From Phycisphaerae bacterium (GTDB lineage Bacteria > Planctomycetota > Phycisphaerae > UBA1845), in contig JAJDDT010000042.1 in the NCBI GenBank assembly GCA_029260165.1, positions 62,001 to 126,000 of the forward strand: a stretch of DNA of 64,000 nt. Reading direction: 5' to 3'. The notes under the pieces were generated by a model. That model was not told the origin of the DNA, made no database searches, and worked only from the letters and a program-made list of their open reading frames with translations. Positions 38,099 through 47,571 of this stretch are shown here, in pieces; the stretch's first letter is position 1; each line of letters begins with the position of its first letter. Position numbers and translations under genes: made by a program.

Positions 38099-38746
38099 AT
38101 GATTGAAACGCTTTCGGGACAGGTGGCAGAGGTCGGCGACGGGTTTGTCGTGTTGGATCGCGAGGGGATCGGGTTTCGTGTGGCGATACCGGCCTATTGT
38201 CTGGGCGAATTGGCGAGTCGGAACGGGCAGGGGGTGATGTTGCACACGTTGCTATTTATTGACGGGCAGCAGAACGGGCAGATGGAGCCTCATCTGGTGG
38301 GGTTTACGAATTCGGCGGACAAGGTGTTTTTTCGGCGGTTCATTTCGGTGAAGGGGATTGGTTGGAAGAAGGCGCTCAAGGCGTTGGCGTTTCCGGCGGG
38401 GCAGGTGGCGTCCTGGATTGAGCATGGTGATGCGACGTCGTTGAAGCAGTTGCCGGGGATTGGATCGCGGGCGGCGGACCTGATCATCGCGCAGTTGAAG
38501 GGGAAGATGGATGACCTGGCGCTCGCGGCTGGTGCGACACGGGGGAACGCGATGGTGGGTGCGACGGGTCATGTGTTCAGCGAGGGGCAGCGGGATGCGC
38601 TTGAGATTATGGTGGCGTTGGGGGATTCGCGGGTGGATGCGGAGGGGTGGGTCCTGACTGTGATGGAACGGGAATCGGGGGAGTCGCCGACGTCGGCGGA
38701 GGATTGGATTCGGGCGGCGTACGCGATTCGGTCGGGGGTTGTGTGA
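38099..38746 (+). CDS. ruvA: Holliday junction branch migration protein RuvA
   Basis: A 215-aa subunit that binds Holliday junctions and loads RuvB rings. The N-terminal OB fold starts MIETLSGQVAEV. Two helix-hairpin-helix segments follow (RRFISVKGIGWKKALKAL and LKQLPGIGSRAADLIIAQLK). The C-terminal domain III, which contacts RuvB, begins near residue 160 (GQRDALEIMVALG). SVKGIGWKKA is a slight variant of the usual GIGPKLA. ruvB follows after 101 bases. No ruvC is in the window. Confidence 0.95.
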   Translation: MIETLSGQVAEVGDGFVVLDREGIGFRVAIPAYCLGELASRNGQGVMLHTLLFIDGQQNGQMEPHLVGFTNSADKVFFRRFISVKGIGWKKALKALAFPAGQVASWIEHGDATSLKQLPGIGSRAADLIIAQLKGKMDDLALAAGATRGNAMVGATGHVFSEGQRDALEIMVALGDSRVDAEGWVLTVMERESGESPTSAEDWIRAAYAIRSGVV

Positions 38747-38847
38747 GTGGGTCCCTACCGCGACCTCGCAGCCAATCCCCGATGGCGACGTGTATCCTTA
38801 CCCGAAGATAGGCGCACGTCCCCGTTTTTTTGTTAGACTGTCGTGCT

Positions 38848-39876
38848 ATGGCACGGGAGCGGATTATTTCGGCGCAGTCGGCGGGGGTGGTTGAGGACGT
38901 TTTCAGCAACGTGCTGCGTCCGCAGCGGCTGGCGGAGATGATCGGTCAGCGGACGGTGATCGACAAGCTGTCGATCGCGATTGAGGCGGCGACGAAGCGA
39001 CGTGAGCCGATGGAGCACATCCTGCTTGACGGTCCTCCGGGGTTGGGCAAGACGACGTTGGCGCATGTGATCGGTAACGAGATGGGTGCGGGGAACGTCC
39101 GGGTGACGTCGGGGCCTGCGTTGGCCAGGCAGGCGGAGCTTTTGACGTTGCTGACGCAGATGGAATCGGGGGATGTGATCTTCATTGACGAGATTCATCG
39201 GTTGCCGAGGCCTGTGGAGGAGTTTCTCTATCCGGCGATGGAGGATTTTCGCGTGGATTTCACGATTGAGGGTGGTCTTGGTGGTCGGGTGGTGAATTTT
39301 GCGTTGAAGCCTTTCACGTTGATTGGGGCGACGACGCGTGCGGGAATGTTGTCTGCAGCCATGCGGGACCGATTCGGTCATCAATATCATCTTGAGTTTT
39401 ATTCGACCGATGAGCTGACGCGAATTGTTGAGCGGTCGGCGAGCAAGCTTGATATTCCGGGGGATGTTGATGCGCTGTCCCGGGTTGCGGGTCGGTCGCG
39501 GGGGACTCCCCGGGTGGCGAATCGGTTGCTGAAGCGGGTTCGGGATTATGCGCAGGTTCGTGCGGATGGTCGGTTGACGGCTGAGGTGGTCGAGCGTGCG
39601 CTGGATATTCAGCAGGTTGATTCGTTGGGGCTGGATGAACTGGATCGGGCGTTTTTGCGGGCGTTGATCGAGGTCTATTCGGGTGGTCCTGCGGGGATTG
39701 AGGCGATTGCGGCGACGATGGGTCAGGAGCGGGATACACTGGAGGACGTGGTCGAGCCTTATCTGTTGCAGATCGGGCTGTTGATCCGCACGCGTCAGGG
39801 TCGGCAGGCGACGCGGGCGGGGTATGAACATTTAGGGATGGTTGCGCCGCCAACACCACAGGCGGACTTGTTTTAG
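38848..39876 (+). CDS. ruvB: Holliday junction helicase RuvB
   Basis: A 342-aa AAA+ hexameric motor that drives branch migration with RuvA. Walker A GPPGLGKTTLA, Walker B IFIDEIHRL, sensor 1 IGATTRAGMLS and sensor 2/arginine-finger region (SRGTPRVANRLLKRVRD) are intact. The C-terminal winged helix carries PYLLQIGLLIRTRQGR. ATG 38848 was chosen as it matches the family start; an in-frame codon 18 bases earlier lies in unrelated sequence. Nearly invariant, so the call is very secure. Confidence 0.98.
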   Translation: MARERIISAQSAGVVEDVFSNVLRPQRLAEMIGQRTVIDKLSIAIEAATKRREPMEHILLDGPPGLGKTTLAHVIGNEMGAGNVRVTSGPALARQAELLTLLTQMESGDVIFIDEIHRLPRPVEEFLYPAMEDFRVDFTIEGGLGGRVVNFALKPFTLIGATTRAGMLSAAMRDRFGHQYHLEFYSTDELTRIVERSASKLDIPGDVDALSRVAGRSRGTPRVANRLLKRVRDYAQVRADGRLTAEVVERALDIQQVDSLGLDELDRAFLRALIEVYSGGPAGIEAIAATMGQERDTLEDVVEPYLLQIGLLIRTRQGRQATRAGYEHLGMVAPPTPQADLF

Positions 39877-40142
39877 GCAGGACTCTGTAATCCAGCCTGC
39901 TCTTGAGCGCGGTGTTCGACTGGTACGAAACATCCTGTGGCTCTTCCGGCAGGAGTGGCGATATTCGCGTCCTGCGTCAATCATTTCCATCAACGGTTAA
40001 GCGGAGCAGCGATGGGCACTGACTGATTTCGCAACATCAAATGGAACAAATCGGTCGAACGCGCATTCGACGCAAAACCGGGCCGTGCGCGGCAGAAGGA
40101 TCAATATCTGAGCATACAAGCCTACATGCCGACTCGCGGCAT

Positions 40143-40538
40143 CTACCGATGCCCCGGAAGTCGGCACACGCGGGAGACCCGATACCGATGTTTCGCGAAC
40201 GTCAGATACCCCCGATCAAACACCCACCGAAACCCCGGACAAACCGCCAACAAGTAAACCGGAGTCGCCCACCATATCCGCCGCGTGATATATCGATAAA
40301 CATTTGCCCCACGCACCTGCCCTCCGTCAGCCAACAGCAACCGCAGGTCCGTCAATAATTCATCCTCCGACAGCCCCAGACGCTCGCGCACGAACTCGCT
40401 CTGTAGCAACGCAACGTCGAACCCCCGCCTGGCCAGGGTGTTTTTCCAGAACGGCACCCATCGGCTGCAAAACCCGCAGGACCCGTCATACAAAACCCAG
40501 CCACGAACATCCCGGGGTTCAACCGATGACGACATCAA
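40143..40538 (-). CDS. DCC-family thioredoxin-like protein (DUF393)
   Basis: A 131-aa DUF393 protein with the defining YDGSCGFC motif (Cys21 and Cys24) after a first beta strand. The family is predicted to be thiol-disulfide oxidoreductases with a thioredoxin fold. The middle helix-rich part (SELLTD-like SEDELLTDLRLLLADGG) and WWATPVYLLAVCPGFRWVFD are family features. It follows the DUF2071 gene by seven bases in the same operon. The substrate is unknown. Confidence 0.88.
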   Translation of the reverse strand: MMSSSVEPRDVRGWVLYDGSCGFCSRWVPFWKNTLARRGFDVALLQSEFVRERLGLSEDELLTDLRLLLADGGQVRGANVYRYITRRIWWATPVYLLAVCPGFRWVFDRGYLTFAKHRYRVSRVCRLPGHR

Positions 40539-40545
40539 TCAATCC

Positions 40546-41283
40546 TCACGCAATCCTCACACCATGCGAAACCGTGACAGCCGACCCGTCTGCCAGAAAC
40601 GCCGACGTCGGTTCACCATCCATCGCCCCAACAAACCGATCACCATACAAATGCGCCACATCGCAATCCAACCGCGCTGACAATGCTTCACAAACCCGCC
40701 AGGGCGGGTGTGCCACCCGATACTCAACCGTCCCGCCATCACGCTGCCTCGCATAACCCCAATAATGCTCCGCAATAAACTGCGATTCACTACCATCCAC
40801 CAACTTCAAAGGCCGGTTATCGATTATAAGCTCCACCTTTCCCGCCGACCCATCAAATTGCCAATTATACAAGACAGCCCGAACAACCCCATCCGCGGTC
40901 CGTTCAATCCGATGCCCCATCGGACAAGCCGAGTAATTCTCGTTGAACAACTTTCTCGCCACAAACGCAACCATGAATTTCGGCACAAGCTCCCGTACGA
41001 AAACAACACCTCGCCGCCAACCATCGCCCGTTTTGCGTCGCACATAAAACCGCAGATTGACCTCCTCAAACGCCCCATGAAAAGGAACGGGTACGCCCAT
41101 GATTCGAGCCTTGAGAAACAGGAACCCAACCACACTCAAATACGCCTCCCCGTCCCACAAATCCAGTTCCGTCCCCTGCGGCACCAGCGGCCCCACCACG
41201 TCGCGATCCACGCGCCAGTTCAGCATCGCCAAATCCCGCCATTCCGCACTCAGAAAAACACCCTTTTCCATCGCATCGCCCAT
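40546..41283 (-). CDS. DUF2071 (YqjF-like) family protein
   Basis: A 245-aa protein of the DUF2071/YqjF family, related in fold to acetoacetate decarboxylase. Typical segments are LNWRVDRDVVGPLVPQGTELDLWDG near the start, VNLRFYVRR, and FNENYSACPMG in the middle. ATG 41271 is an alternative start. It forms a two-gene unit with the DCC protein and starts divergently from the membrane protein at 41427. No biochemical role is established for the family. Confidence 0.88.
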   Translation of the reverse strand: MGDAMEKGVFLSAEWRDLAMLNWRVDRDVVGPLVPQGTELDLWDGEAYLSVVGFLFLKARIMGVPVPFHGAFEEVNLRFYVRRKTGDGWRRGVVFVRELVPKFMVAFVARKLFNENYSACPMGHRIERTADGVVRAVLYNWQFDGSAGKVELIIDNRPLKLVDGSESQFIAEHYWGYARQRDGGTVEYRVAHPPWRVCEALSARLDCDVAHLYGDRFVGAMDGEPTSAFLADGSAVTVSHGVRIA

Positions 41284-41426
41284 GACCGAGTCCTATGCGA
41301 CGTTCGCAAAATCTGCAGCAGGAATTTTCAGGTGATGCATTTGGACCTCACGGATCGATACAGAAACAGGGAGATTGTGCGCCCGCACACCACGGACGGC
41401 ACAACAGAGCCAACCGGGAGCAACTG

Positions 41427-42173
41427 ATGCTGTACGCCGCGCTGACATTCTGGCTGCTCGTCGTCATTTTCGTCGCATGGGGCATCCAACGCCTCTGGTC
41501 CGGAATGGTCGAACCACGCGTTTTCAACGCCCTCCTGCTGCCCGGAACCCTCGTTGCCCAAACCGGACACGTCATAGGCTGCCTCATCACCGGCGCCACC
41601 GTCAACAACACGACGCTTTTCACCAACGGACGAGGCGATCCCGAAACCACACCCAACGCAAAACCCCGGATTCCAATCGTCGGCCCGATCGTCATAGGCC
41701 TCCTGCCACTCGTTGCCTGCACGATCGCAGTATACCTCGTCGCTGGAACCTGGGGCGACCGTATTTTGTCCGCCATGTCCGGGGATCAAGTCGCCACCGC
41801 CCTGCCATTGTCATTTTCCGCATTTTGGCAACTGCTGCGCGATCAGGTCTCGATCGTCGAACGACTCGTGAACGCCGTCCTGTCCTCCCTGCCCGGAAAC
41901 TGGAAAATCTGGGCTTTTCTGTACCTCCTCGTCTGCCTGACCGTGCGGATGGCTCCGTTTCCCGGGACGCAGCGTGGGTCGATGAGCGCCATTCTGCTGA
42001 TTGGCATGATTTTCGCCCTTGGCGGCTTCATGACAGCCACCTCCGCCCATCTCATCGCCGCAGGATGGGGTGTTCTGACCCTCACCGTCGCAACCCTCCT
42101 GCTCCTGCTGCTGATCAGCCTGATCGTCCGCGGCGGCGTGGAACTGGGAAAACTGCTCCGAAATCAGGGCTGA
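41427..42173 (+). CDS. Multi-pass membrane protein resembling a degenerate M50 peptidase
   Basis: A 248-aa integral membrane protein with about five helices. Near residue 35 it reads LPGTLVAQTGHVIGCLITGA, the position and spacing at which M50-type proteins have HExxH (PGTFVHELGHALVALLTGA-like). Here the first His and the Glu are gone and only the second His remains, so zinc catalysis is unlikely. GGGAG-type RBS (GGGAG at 41415-41419) decides ATG 41427 over the longer frame. It is followed by the poly-Asp gene. The homology is inferred from pattern only. Confidence 0.7.
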   Translation: MLYAALTFWLLVVIFVAWGIQRLWSGMVEPRVFNALLLPGTLVAQTGHVIGCLITGATVNNTTLFTNGRGDPETTPNAKPRIPIVGPIVIGLLPLVACTIAVYLVAGTWGDRILSAMSGDQVATALPLSFSAFWQLLRDQVSIVERLVNAVLSSLPGNWKIWAFLYLLVCLTVRMAPFPGTQRGSMSAILLIGMIFALGGFMTATSAHLIAAGWGVLTLTVATLLLLLLISLIVRGGVELGKLLRNQG

Positions 42174-42194
42174 CATTCTTCTCAAAAAATACCC

Positions 42195-42225
42195 TTGACA
42201 ACTGCCCGGAATTCGCGAAATTTCG
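42195..42225 (+). promoter_or_regulatory. Possible promoter with overlapping palindrome
   Basis: TTGACA (42195-42200) is a perfect -35 hexamer. At a 17-base spacing the -10 position holds AAATTT, inside the palindrome CGAAATTTCG (42216-42225). The -10 match is weak, so this is only a candidate promoter or operator for the poly-Asp gene. Confidence 0.3.
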
Positions 42226-42291
42226 TCGCGCGAAGCGGGGATGCCATTCCACGAGACGCTCGCAATATTGGCAAACAGAAAGGAGACCGGA

Positions 42292-42546
42292 ATGTTCGAC
42301 GCAACCCAACAGGCCAACACCGTGACCGAAAAATTCGACACCCTGACCGCCGATCCGAATGATGTTGGCATCAGTCAGGATGAATTTGCAATCGACAACA
42401 ACGACGACGATTGGGACGAACAGGACGACGAATTCCTCGCGACCGAAATGATGGCTGACCCCGACGACGACGATGACGATGACGATGATGACGACGATGA
42501 CGACGATGATTTTGATGACGACGACGAGGATTTCGACGACGACTAA
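42292..42546 (+). CDS. Small Asp-rich acidic protein
   Basis: An 84-aa highly acidic soluble protein. AAGGAG six bases before ATG 42292 fixes the start. Residues 1-50 are mixed acidic. The C-terminal third is a run of Asp broken by two Phe, one Glu-containing step and FDDD, encoded by a GAC/GAT trinucleotide tract likely to change length by slippage. Such tails could bind Ca2+ or basic proteins, but no family is recognised. It stands alone with a possible promoter upstream. Confidence 0.75.
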   Translation: MFDATQQANTVTEKFDTLTADPNDVGISQDEFAIDNNDDDWDEQDDEFLATEMMADPDDDDDDDDDDDDDDDDFDDDDEDFDDD

Positions 42547-42666
42547 CCCACCGAAACCAAACGCTTGTTGTACAACCGTCGTTCTTTGCTATCCTTTTAC
42601 GCAGGAGTCGAAACTAGACGCCAACCAGACCGGCGAGCCGTCATTAATCGATCAAGGGGCCTGCTC

Positions 42667-43800
42667 ATGCGCAAGAAGACCACCCGTTCCATTCCAGGCA
42701 CCATCCTCACCCTGATCCTCGTCCTGCCAATCACCGGCTGTCCCGCTGTCACACCGGACAACCCCGCCCCCCTCACCGTCAGTATCTTCTGCCCATCGGC
42801 TGACCAGACCACGGGACAATCCATCACCATCACCGCCACCACAAACCGAACTTCCGCCACCACGTCCTTTGACACCGTTGGCGACGTCACCACCTCAAAC
42901 GAAGACAACACCCTCACTGTCACCGCGCAGTCCGCCGGCGACGTCACGATCACCGTCACCGCTCGTCAGGGCGACGAATCTGCCACCGACTCCTGCACCA
43001 TCACCTACAGGGACAACGATCAACCCGTCCCCCTCGCCATCGACATCGCGTGCCCCGTTGGGATCACCACCATTGACGAAACGGCTCAAATCTCCGCCTC
43101 CACAAACGACCCCGTCGCCATCATCACCTTCGAATCCACCGACGGCGAACTCAACGACAACCAGGACGCAACAGCTTCGCTCACCAGTGCGCAACCCGCC
43201 CCAATCACCGTCACCGCCACCGCAACGCTTGACGACCAGTCAGCCACCGCCTCCTGCACGATCAACTTTGAACTACCCACCAACACCCGCGAACCTGTCC
43301 CCGCCTCCTCTGTCGTCCGCCCACCCTTCGCCAGCTCTTGCGCCCAATCCGTCGTCAACTGCACAACATCGTTCCCCGTCGCCATCATCGAAATCGCACC
43401 GGACCAAACCCAGACCGTTACGGAAACCGACGAGGGCTTCATCCTCGAAGGCTCGTCCAACAGCGGGGCTGAAACCGTCAACCTCGTCGGTGCCAACTCA
43501 CGATTCGGAAACACGGCCACCGAACTCTTCCACAACTGGTCCGTCGATGCGACCGACGACAACCCCTGCTCTCTCGCACCGGGCATTGAATTCGCTGCGG
43601 ACGCCAACGTCTCGGTCCTGCTCGCCACAGGGACTCATTACATCCGTCTTACCGTCCGAAACGACCTCGTCAGCGCGGAAGAAGCCTCCGGGCTGCCGGC
43701 CTGCGGTGTCGTTCCCGAAGACTTCAAATCCGACTTCAGGGAGGTCGCCATCGAGGTCCGCGACGCGCCGGCCAACAACGAAAACCCCACGCCCCAATAA
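42667..43800 (+). CDS. Lipoprotein with Ig-like beta domains
   Basis: A 377-aa lipoprotein: signal with lipobox PITGC (about residue 25), then Thr/Asp/Ala-rich beta repeats. Two related repeats of about 80-85 aa (IFCPSADQTTGQSITITATT..., IACPVGITTIDETAQISAST...) each carry a Cys at the start and one near the end (DSCTITY, ASCTINF), so each could form a disulfide. They look like small bacterial Ig-like/PKD domains. The C-terminal part holds four more Cys. AAGGGG precedes ATG 42667. The downstream gene encodes an outer-membrane barrel, so surface placement is plausible. Confidence 0.8.
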   Translation: MRKKTTRSIPGTILTLILVLPITGCPAVTPDNPAPLTVSIFCPSADQTTGQSITITATTNRTSATTSFDTVGDVTTSNEDNTLTVTAQSAGDVTITVTARQGDESATDSCTITYRDNDQPVPLAIDIACPVGITTIDETAQISASTNDPVAIITFESTDGELNDNQDATASLTSAQPAPITVTATATLDDQSATASCTINFELPTNTREPVPASSVVRPPFASSCAQSVVNCTTSFPVAIIEIAPDQTQTVTETDEGFILEGSSNSGAETVNLVGANSRFGNTATELFHNWSVDATDDNPCSLAPGIEFAADANVSVLLATGTHYIRLTVRNDLVSAEEASGLPACGVVPEDFKSDFREVAIEVRDAPANNENPTPQ

Positions 43801-43833
43801 CACGATCACCCGGACAGAAATTGTCACCCGATC

Positions 43834-45213
43834 ATGGACGGCAGAATGCAAACCAGAACCAACCCAACCCCACAAACCCGATTCCGTCCCCACGCGTCAC
43901 TCTGCATGTTCCTGTTACTGTCTGCCACCGCAGGCACGTTCGCACAGGAAACAATCACCCCATCCACGAATCCCGACGCACCGATCACCGAAACACAACA
44001 AACCGTCCGGTCCGCCCTCGAACACGCAGCCAACCAAATCGCCAACCGCCAACATGCGGCTGCTCTCGAATCCCTCAAACCCGTCGAATCCCTCGAGCCC
44101 GACAATCCCTGGCTCCACTATTTCAAGGGAACCGCTCATCTGGGACTCGAAAACTGGTACCCTGCGATGGACAGCTACGACACCGCCACCGATCTCCTGC
44201 TCTCCTACGGACAACCCGAACCGCAGCTTTACGAAACCATCAAACGCTACCGCACCCAGGCACGCCGAAACGTTTTTAGTCTGTCACTCACCACCGGCAT
44301 CGCCTGGGACTCGAACGTCTCCTACGTCGGCGACTCAGGTTCACAAGCCAACCTCATCTCCGGACAGGGGGACGCTGTCTTCTCCACCCGCTTCAATATT
44401 GCCTACGCCCCCATCGCCAACGAAACCGAATCGCTCACTTTTGTCGCCCGAACCCACAACACCTGGCACGCCGACGTCGATCAGTTCGATGAACAGGACT
44501 ACGGCTTCACCACCAACTACACGCGAAATCTCACCGACCAATGGTCTGCCTCCCTGCGATACGACTACGACATCGTCTATCTCGGACGACAACCCTTTGT
44601 CTCCTCACATGCTCTCTCCCCATCGCTGCGATATGGCTGGACCCCCACAGACGCCCGCCTCCAACCCACGAGAACCGACTTCTACTACCGCATCGAAGCG
44701 CACGACTACCTCTTCCGAACCGCGACCGAATTCGACCGCGATGGTTTCGAGAACAGCCTGGGCCTGTCCCAATCCTTTCTCTGGCAACCCAACCCTGAAA
44801 ACCCGTGGGCGATGACCATCGATACCGGGTACGCCTTTGAATTCGTCGCCACCGAGGGTCGCGAGTTCGACCAGCTCCGACATAATTTCTACCTTGGATT
44901 CGGAATCCCCCTGACCAGTCCCCTGCTGCCTCAAAACGATTTGCAATTGCAGATCAACACCAACGTCGAGGTCGGCCAATACCGCGAAGCAAGCCTGATC
45001 GACCGCGACAACGACGAACGTCACGACGTCATCACCACCATCGAAGCCATCTTCAGCCAAAACCTCGTTCGCCATCCCACCCGTGGCGACCTCACCATGC
45101 ACGCCATCGTCGGCTACTCGACGGCGGCGTCCAACATCACCCGCCGGGACCGCTCCGAACCTTTCACCTACGAAAAATGGATCACCGGTGTGCAATTCGA
45201 GTGGAACTGGTAG
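43834..45213 (+). CDS. Outer-membrane beta-barrel protein with TPR head, SlaM-like
   Basis: A 459-aa protein with a signal peptide (cut near TFAQE), a TPR-like helical pair (about residues 55-125, AANQIANRQHAAALESL...) and a C-terminal barrel of amphipathic strands ending in Trp, the usual BAM signal. RNVFSLSLTTGIAWDSNVSYVG matches the opening of the surface lipoprotein assembly modifier (Slam/DUF560) barrel. The adjacent upstream lipoprotein could be its client, which would fit Slam pairs in Neisseria, but this is inference. It is also possible that it is a different DUF560-like porin. Confidence 0.75.
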   Translation: MDGRMQTRTNPTPQTRFRPHASLCMFLLLSATAGTFAQETITPSTNPDAPITETQQTVRSALEHAANQIANRQHAAALESLKPVESLEPDNPWLHYFKGTAHLGLENWYPAMDSYDTATDLLLSYGQPEPQLYETIKRYRTQARRNVFSLSLTTGIAWDSNVSYVGDSGSQANLISGQGDAVFSTRFNIAYAPIANETESLTFVARTHNTWHADVDQFDEQDYGFTTNYTRNLTDQWSASLRYDYDIVYLGRQPFVSSHALSPSLRYGWTPTDARLQPTRTDFYYRIEAHDYLFRTATEFDRDGFENSLGLSQSFLWQPNPENPWAMTIDTGYAFEFVATEGREFDQLRHNFYLGFGIPLTSPLLPQNDLQLQINTNVEVGQYREASLIDRDNDERHDVITTIEAIFSQNLVRHPTRGDLTMHAIVGYSTAASNITRRDRSEPFTYEKWITGVQFEWNW

Positions 45214-45353
45214 CAGTCGCCCTGGTTCACGACATGGTTTTGTCGAAAAACTTTCTCGCGTAATTCTGTCATACGCAACCTTCCGGCCGCCTGGGCGTTG
45301 CACAGGTCAGTCAGGTTTCGACGCGATCGCCCGCCCCGCACCAGCCGGACAAA

Positions 45354-46376
45354 TCAGGAGGGTAGCGACATCCGCAGCAACGCACTCTCAAAAATCAACA
45401 TCACCACACCCCCGACTGCCACAAACGCACCCAGAACCGCCCGCAGGCTCACACGTTCCTTGTGCAAATACCGCACGAACGGCAACACAAACACCGGCGA
45501 CAACGAACACAACGTCTGCGCAACCCCCAACGGTGCCCGGTCCGCCGCAACCAGCGACATCCAAACCCCCAGATAGGGACCAACAACCGCGCCCCCCGTC
45601 GCCAGAAGATAACCCGCCGCGGGTGATCCCGTCCGATTGGGCAGCACCCCCGCACGTCGCCGTCCACGCTCGCGATACCAGTACACCCCCAGCACAGGCC
45701 CCATCCCAATCAACGCAAACACCATCCGCACAAACGTCGCCGCCTGCGGATCCATCGTCACTGCAACATCCGCCATCCCATGCCCCATCCCCTGTTTGCT
45801 CAACAGCAAACCGCCCGCCTGACACGCCGACGCGATCAACGCCAACAATATCCCCCGTACATACAACGGCGATCTGGGCTTCAGCACCGAAACAGGCTTC
45901 TCCAACACCACCCAACCGATGCCACCCAACGTCACGGTGATCCCCGCCACCGAAATCCAGGACAGCTTCTCACCCAATACCAACCAACCAAAAACCGCCG
46001 CAAACAACGGCGACGTCGTCATGAGCAGCGTCGACAACCGCGGACCCAAATCCACGAACGCCGTAAACAATGCCTGATCACCGATCGTCAGTCCCACCAA
46101 ACCCGAAGCAGCAAGGAACAACACTTGCTCACCAGTCGCGTCAGGCCACCACATCCCGAACATCAACCGATGCGTTACCCCGCAGAAGACGACGGCTAAC
46201 ACCAGCCGGAACGCATTGACCGTCGTTGCCCCAATCCGCCGACCCGCCGCCGAAAAAAACAACGACGTCCCCGTCCATCCCAGGGACGTACCGATTCCCG
46301 CCGCCTGACCGGCGTACGCTGACCAGTCAATCGCGATCGCTGCCAACATCGTCAACATGCAGGAACCCCAAAACAT
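45354..46376 (-). CDS. EamA/DMT-family transporter
   Basis: A 340-aa inner-membrane transporter of the drug/metabolite superfamily with two EamA repeats of five helices (about residues 18-155 and 170-325). GDQALFTAFVDLGPRLSTLLMTTSPLFAAVFGWLVLGE at the end of the first half is the typical EamA signature. The substrate cannot be told from sequence. The stop of the SurA-like gene lies three bases upstream of its start region, so the two may be co-transcribed. Confidence 0.9.
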   Translation of the reverse strand: MFWGSCMLTMLAAIAIDWSAYAGQAAGIGTSLGWTGTSLFFSAAGRRIGATTVNAFRLVLAVVFCGVTHRLMFGMWWPDATGEQVLFLAASGLVGLTIGDQALFTAFVDLGPRLSTLLMTTSPLFAAVFGWLVLGEKLSWISVAGITVTLGGIGWVVLEKPVSVLKPRSPLYVRGILLALIASACQAGGLLLSKQGMGHGMADVAVTMDPQAATFVRMVFALIGMGPVLGVYWYRERGRRRAGVLPNRTGSPAAGYLLATGGAVVGPYLGVWMSLVAADRAPLGVAQTLCSLSPVFVLPFVRYLHKERVSLRAVLGAFVAVGGVVMLIFESALLRMSLPS

Positions 46377-46379
46377 GCA

Positions 46380-47561
46380 CTAAGGCGTTGACATGATCCC
46401 AGGCTGCGGAGCCGCTTCCGCCACAGCACGCAGAAACCGCGAAATGTTCTTCGGACGAATCATCGCCTTCGCCTGCAACGTCTTGATGTCCTCCTCCACC
46501 AGTTTGTTGAACTGTTCGTCGCGAAAACGACTGATTAACTGTGGCTGAAGACTCTCAAAAGTAGGCGCCCCCCCCTGATCAACACCCACAGCCATCACCA
46601 GAAAATACGCCCCATCCGTCTCAATAATATCACTCACCTCGTCCACGCGCTCCAGCGCGAACAACACCTCAACGGCAGGTTCGTACCGCTCCCGCAGGCT
46701 CCCCTCCGTCACCCAACCCCACTCGCCCCCCAACGACGCATTCAAACCCGTCGAACATCGCTTCGCGACGGCCGAAAAATCCTCCCCATCCGACAACGCC
46801 CGCCTCGCCTCTTCAATTTTCGCCCGTGCAGCCTCGCGAGCCTCCGGCGACGGCGAATCAATCGCGACCTCAATCAACAGCATGTTCCGACGTGCGGGCT
46901 TGTCCAGCTCTTCCCGCTCCCGATCATACAATTCCCAAAGCTCGTCACGCGTCGGATCCACAACCCTGGGCCTAACATTTATCTGCAGATAACGAATGAT
47001 CATGATCTCACGACGCATTAACGAACGAGCATCCTCCATCGTCATGTCCAGATCCGACAACATCTTCTCAAACCGGGTTTGGCGGCCACCAAATTCCTTG
47101 TTGATCCGCTCCCGAATCCGGTCGTCCACAACACCGTCCAGAAACGTTGACTCCTGATCCGTCAGGTGCTCGACGGCTTTTTGATGCACCAATGCCTCCC
47201 TCGCCAACTGACGAACACGAACATCGATCGCCTGCTGAAGGTAGGCCATGTAACTCTCGCGCGGCATCTTCCTGGAACGCTCCATCAGGTCCGGCATGAC
47301 CGGTGCCAAAACTTCGCTCGTCGTGATACGTTCACCGTTGACCATCAATACCGGCACAGGCTCAACCGACTCCGGATCACCAAAATCATAGGAAACCGTC
47401 TCCGCAGGCTTCTCCGGACGCATGTTCGCCCGCTGCTCCAGCCGCTCGCGCTTCGCGTTCGTTTTCTGCCCGAGACTGGTGCAACCACCGATCGCAAACA
47501 GGCCAATCGCCAATATCCCAAAAGTACAACCGCGCATCCGAAACCCACCAATCATCATCAA
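46380..47561 (-). CDS. Lipoprotein peptidyl-prolyl isomerase of the SurA/PrsA (parvulin) type
   Basis: A 393-aa chaperone/PPIase predicted to help fold exported proteins. The N-terminus is a lipoprotein signal ending AIGGC, so it is membrane-anchored like PrsA. A SurA_N-like helical domain (about residues 60-235) is followed by a parvulin domain (about 240-345, with DFSAVAKRCSTG, GGEWGWVTEG and YFLVMAVGV). It lacks the second PPIase domain of E. coli SurA. Internal ATGs offer later starts. It is divergent from aroC, with a palindrome in the 5' region. Confidence 0.88.
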   Translation of the reverse strand: MMMIGGFRMRGCTFGILAIGLFAIGGCTSLGQKTNAKRERLEQRANMRPEKPAETVSYDFGDPESVEPVPVLMVNGERITTSEVLAPVMPDLMERSRKMPRESYMAYLQQAIDVRVRQLAREALVHQKAVEHLTDQESTFLDGVVDDRIRERINKEFGGRQTRFEKMLSDLDMTMEDARSLMRREIMIIRYLQINVRPRVVDPTRDELWELYDREREELDKPARRNMLLIEVAIDSPSPEAREAARAKIEEARRALSDGEDFSAVAKRCSTGLNASLGGEWGWVTEGSLRERYEPAVEVLFALERVDEVSDIIETDGAYFLVMAVGVDQGGAPTFESLQPQLISRFRDEQFNKLVEEDIKTLQAKAMIRPKNISRFLRAVAEAAPQPGIMSTP

Positions 47562-47571
47562 TTCAGTGTAG

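Noticed and set aside
39877-40142. Possible terminator hairpin GCAGG...CCTGC after ruvB
   Set aside because: Only five base pairs with a large loop and no T tract.
42869-44815. 648-codon plus-strand frame across the lipoprotein and barrel genes
   Set aside because: Ser/Pro/Thr-rich artefact of C-rich codons, offset from two genes with signal peptides.
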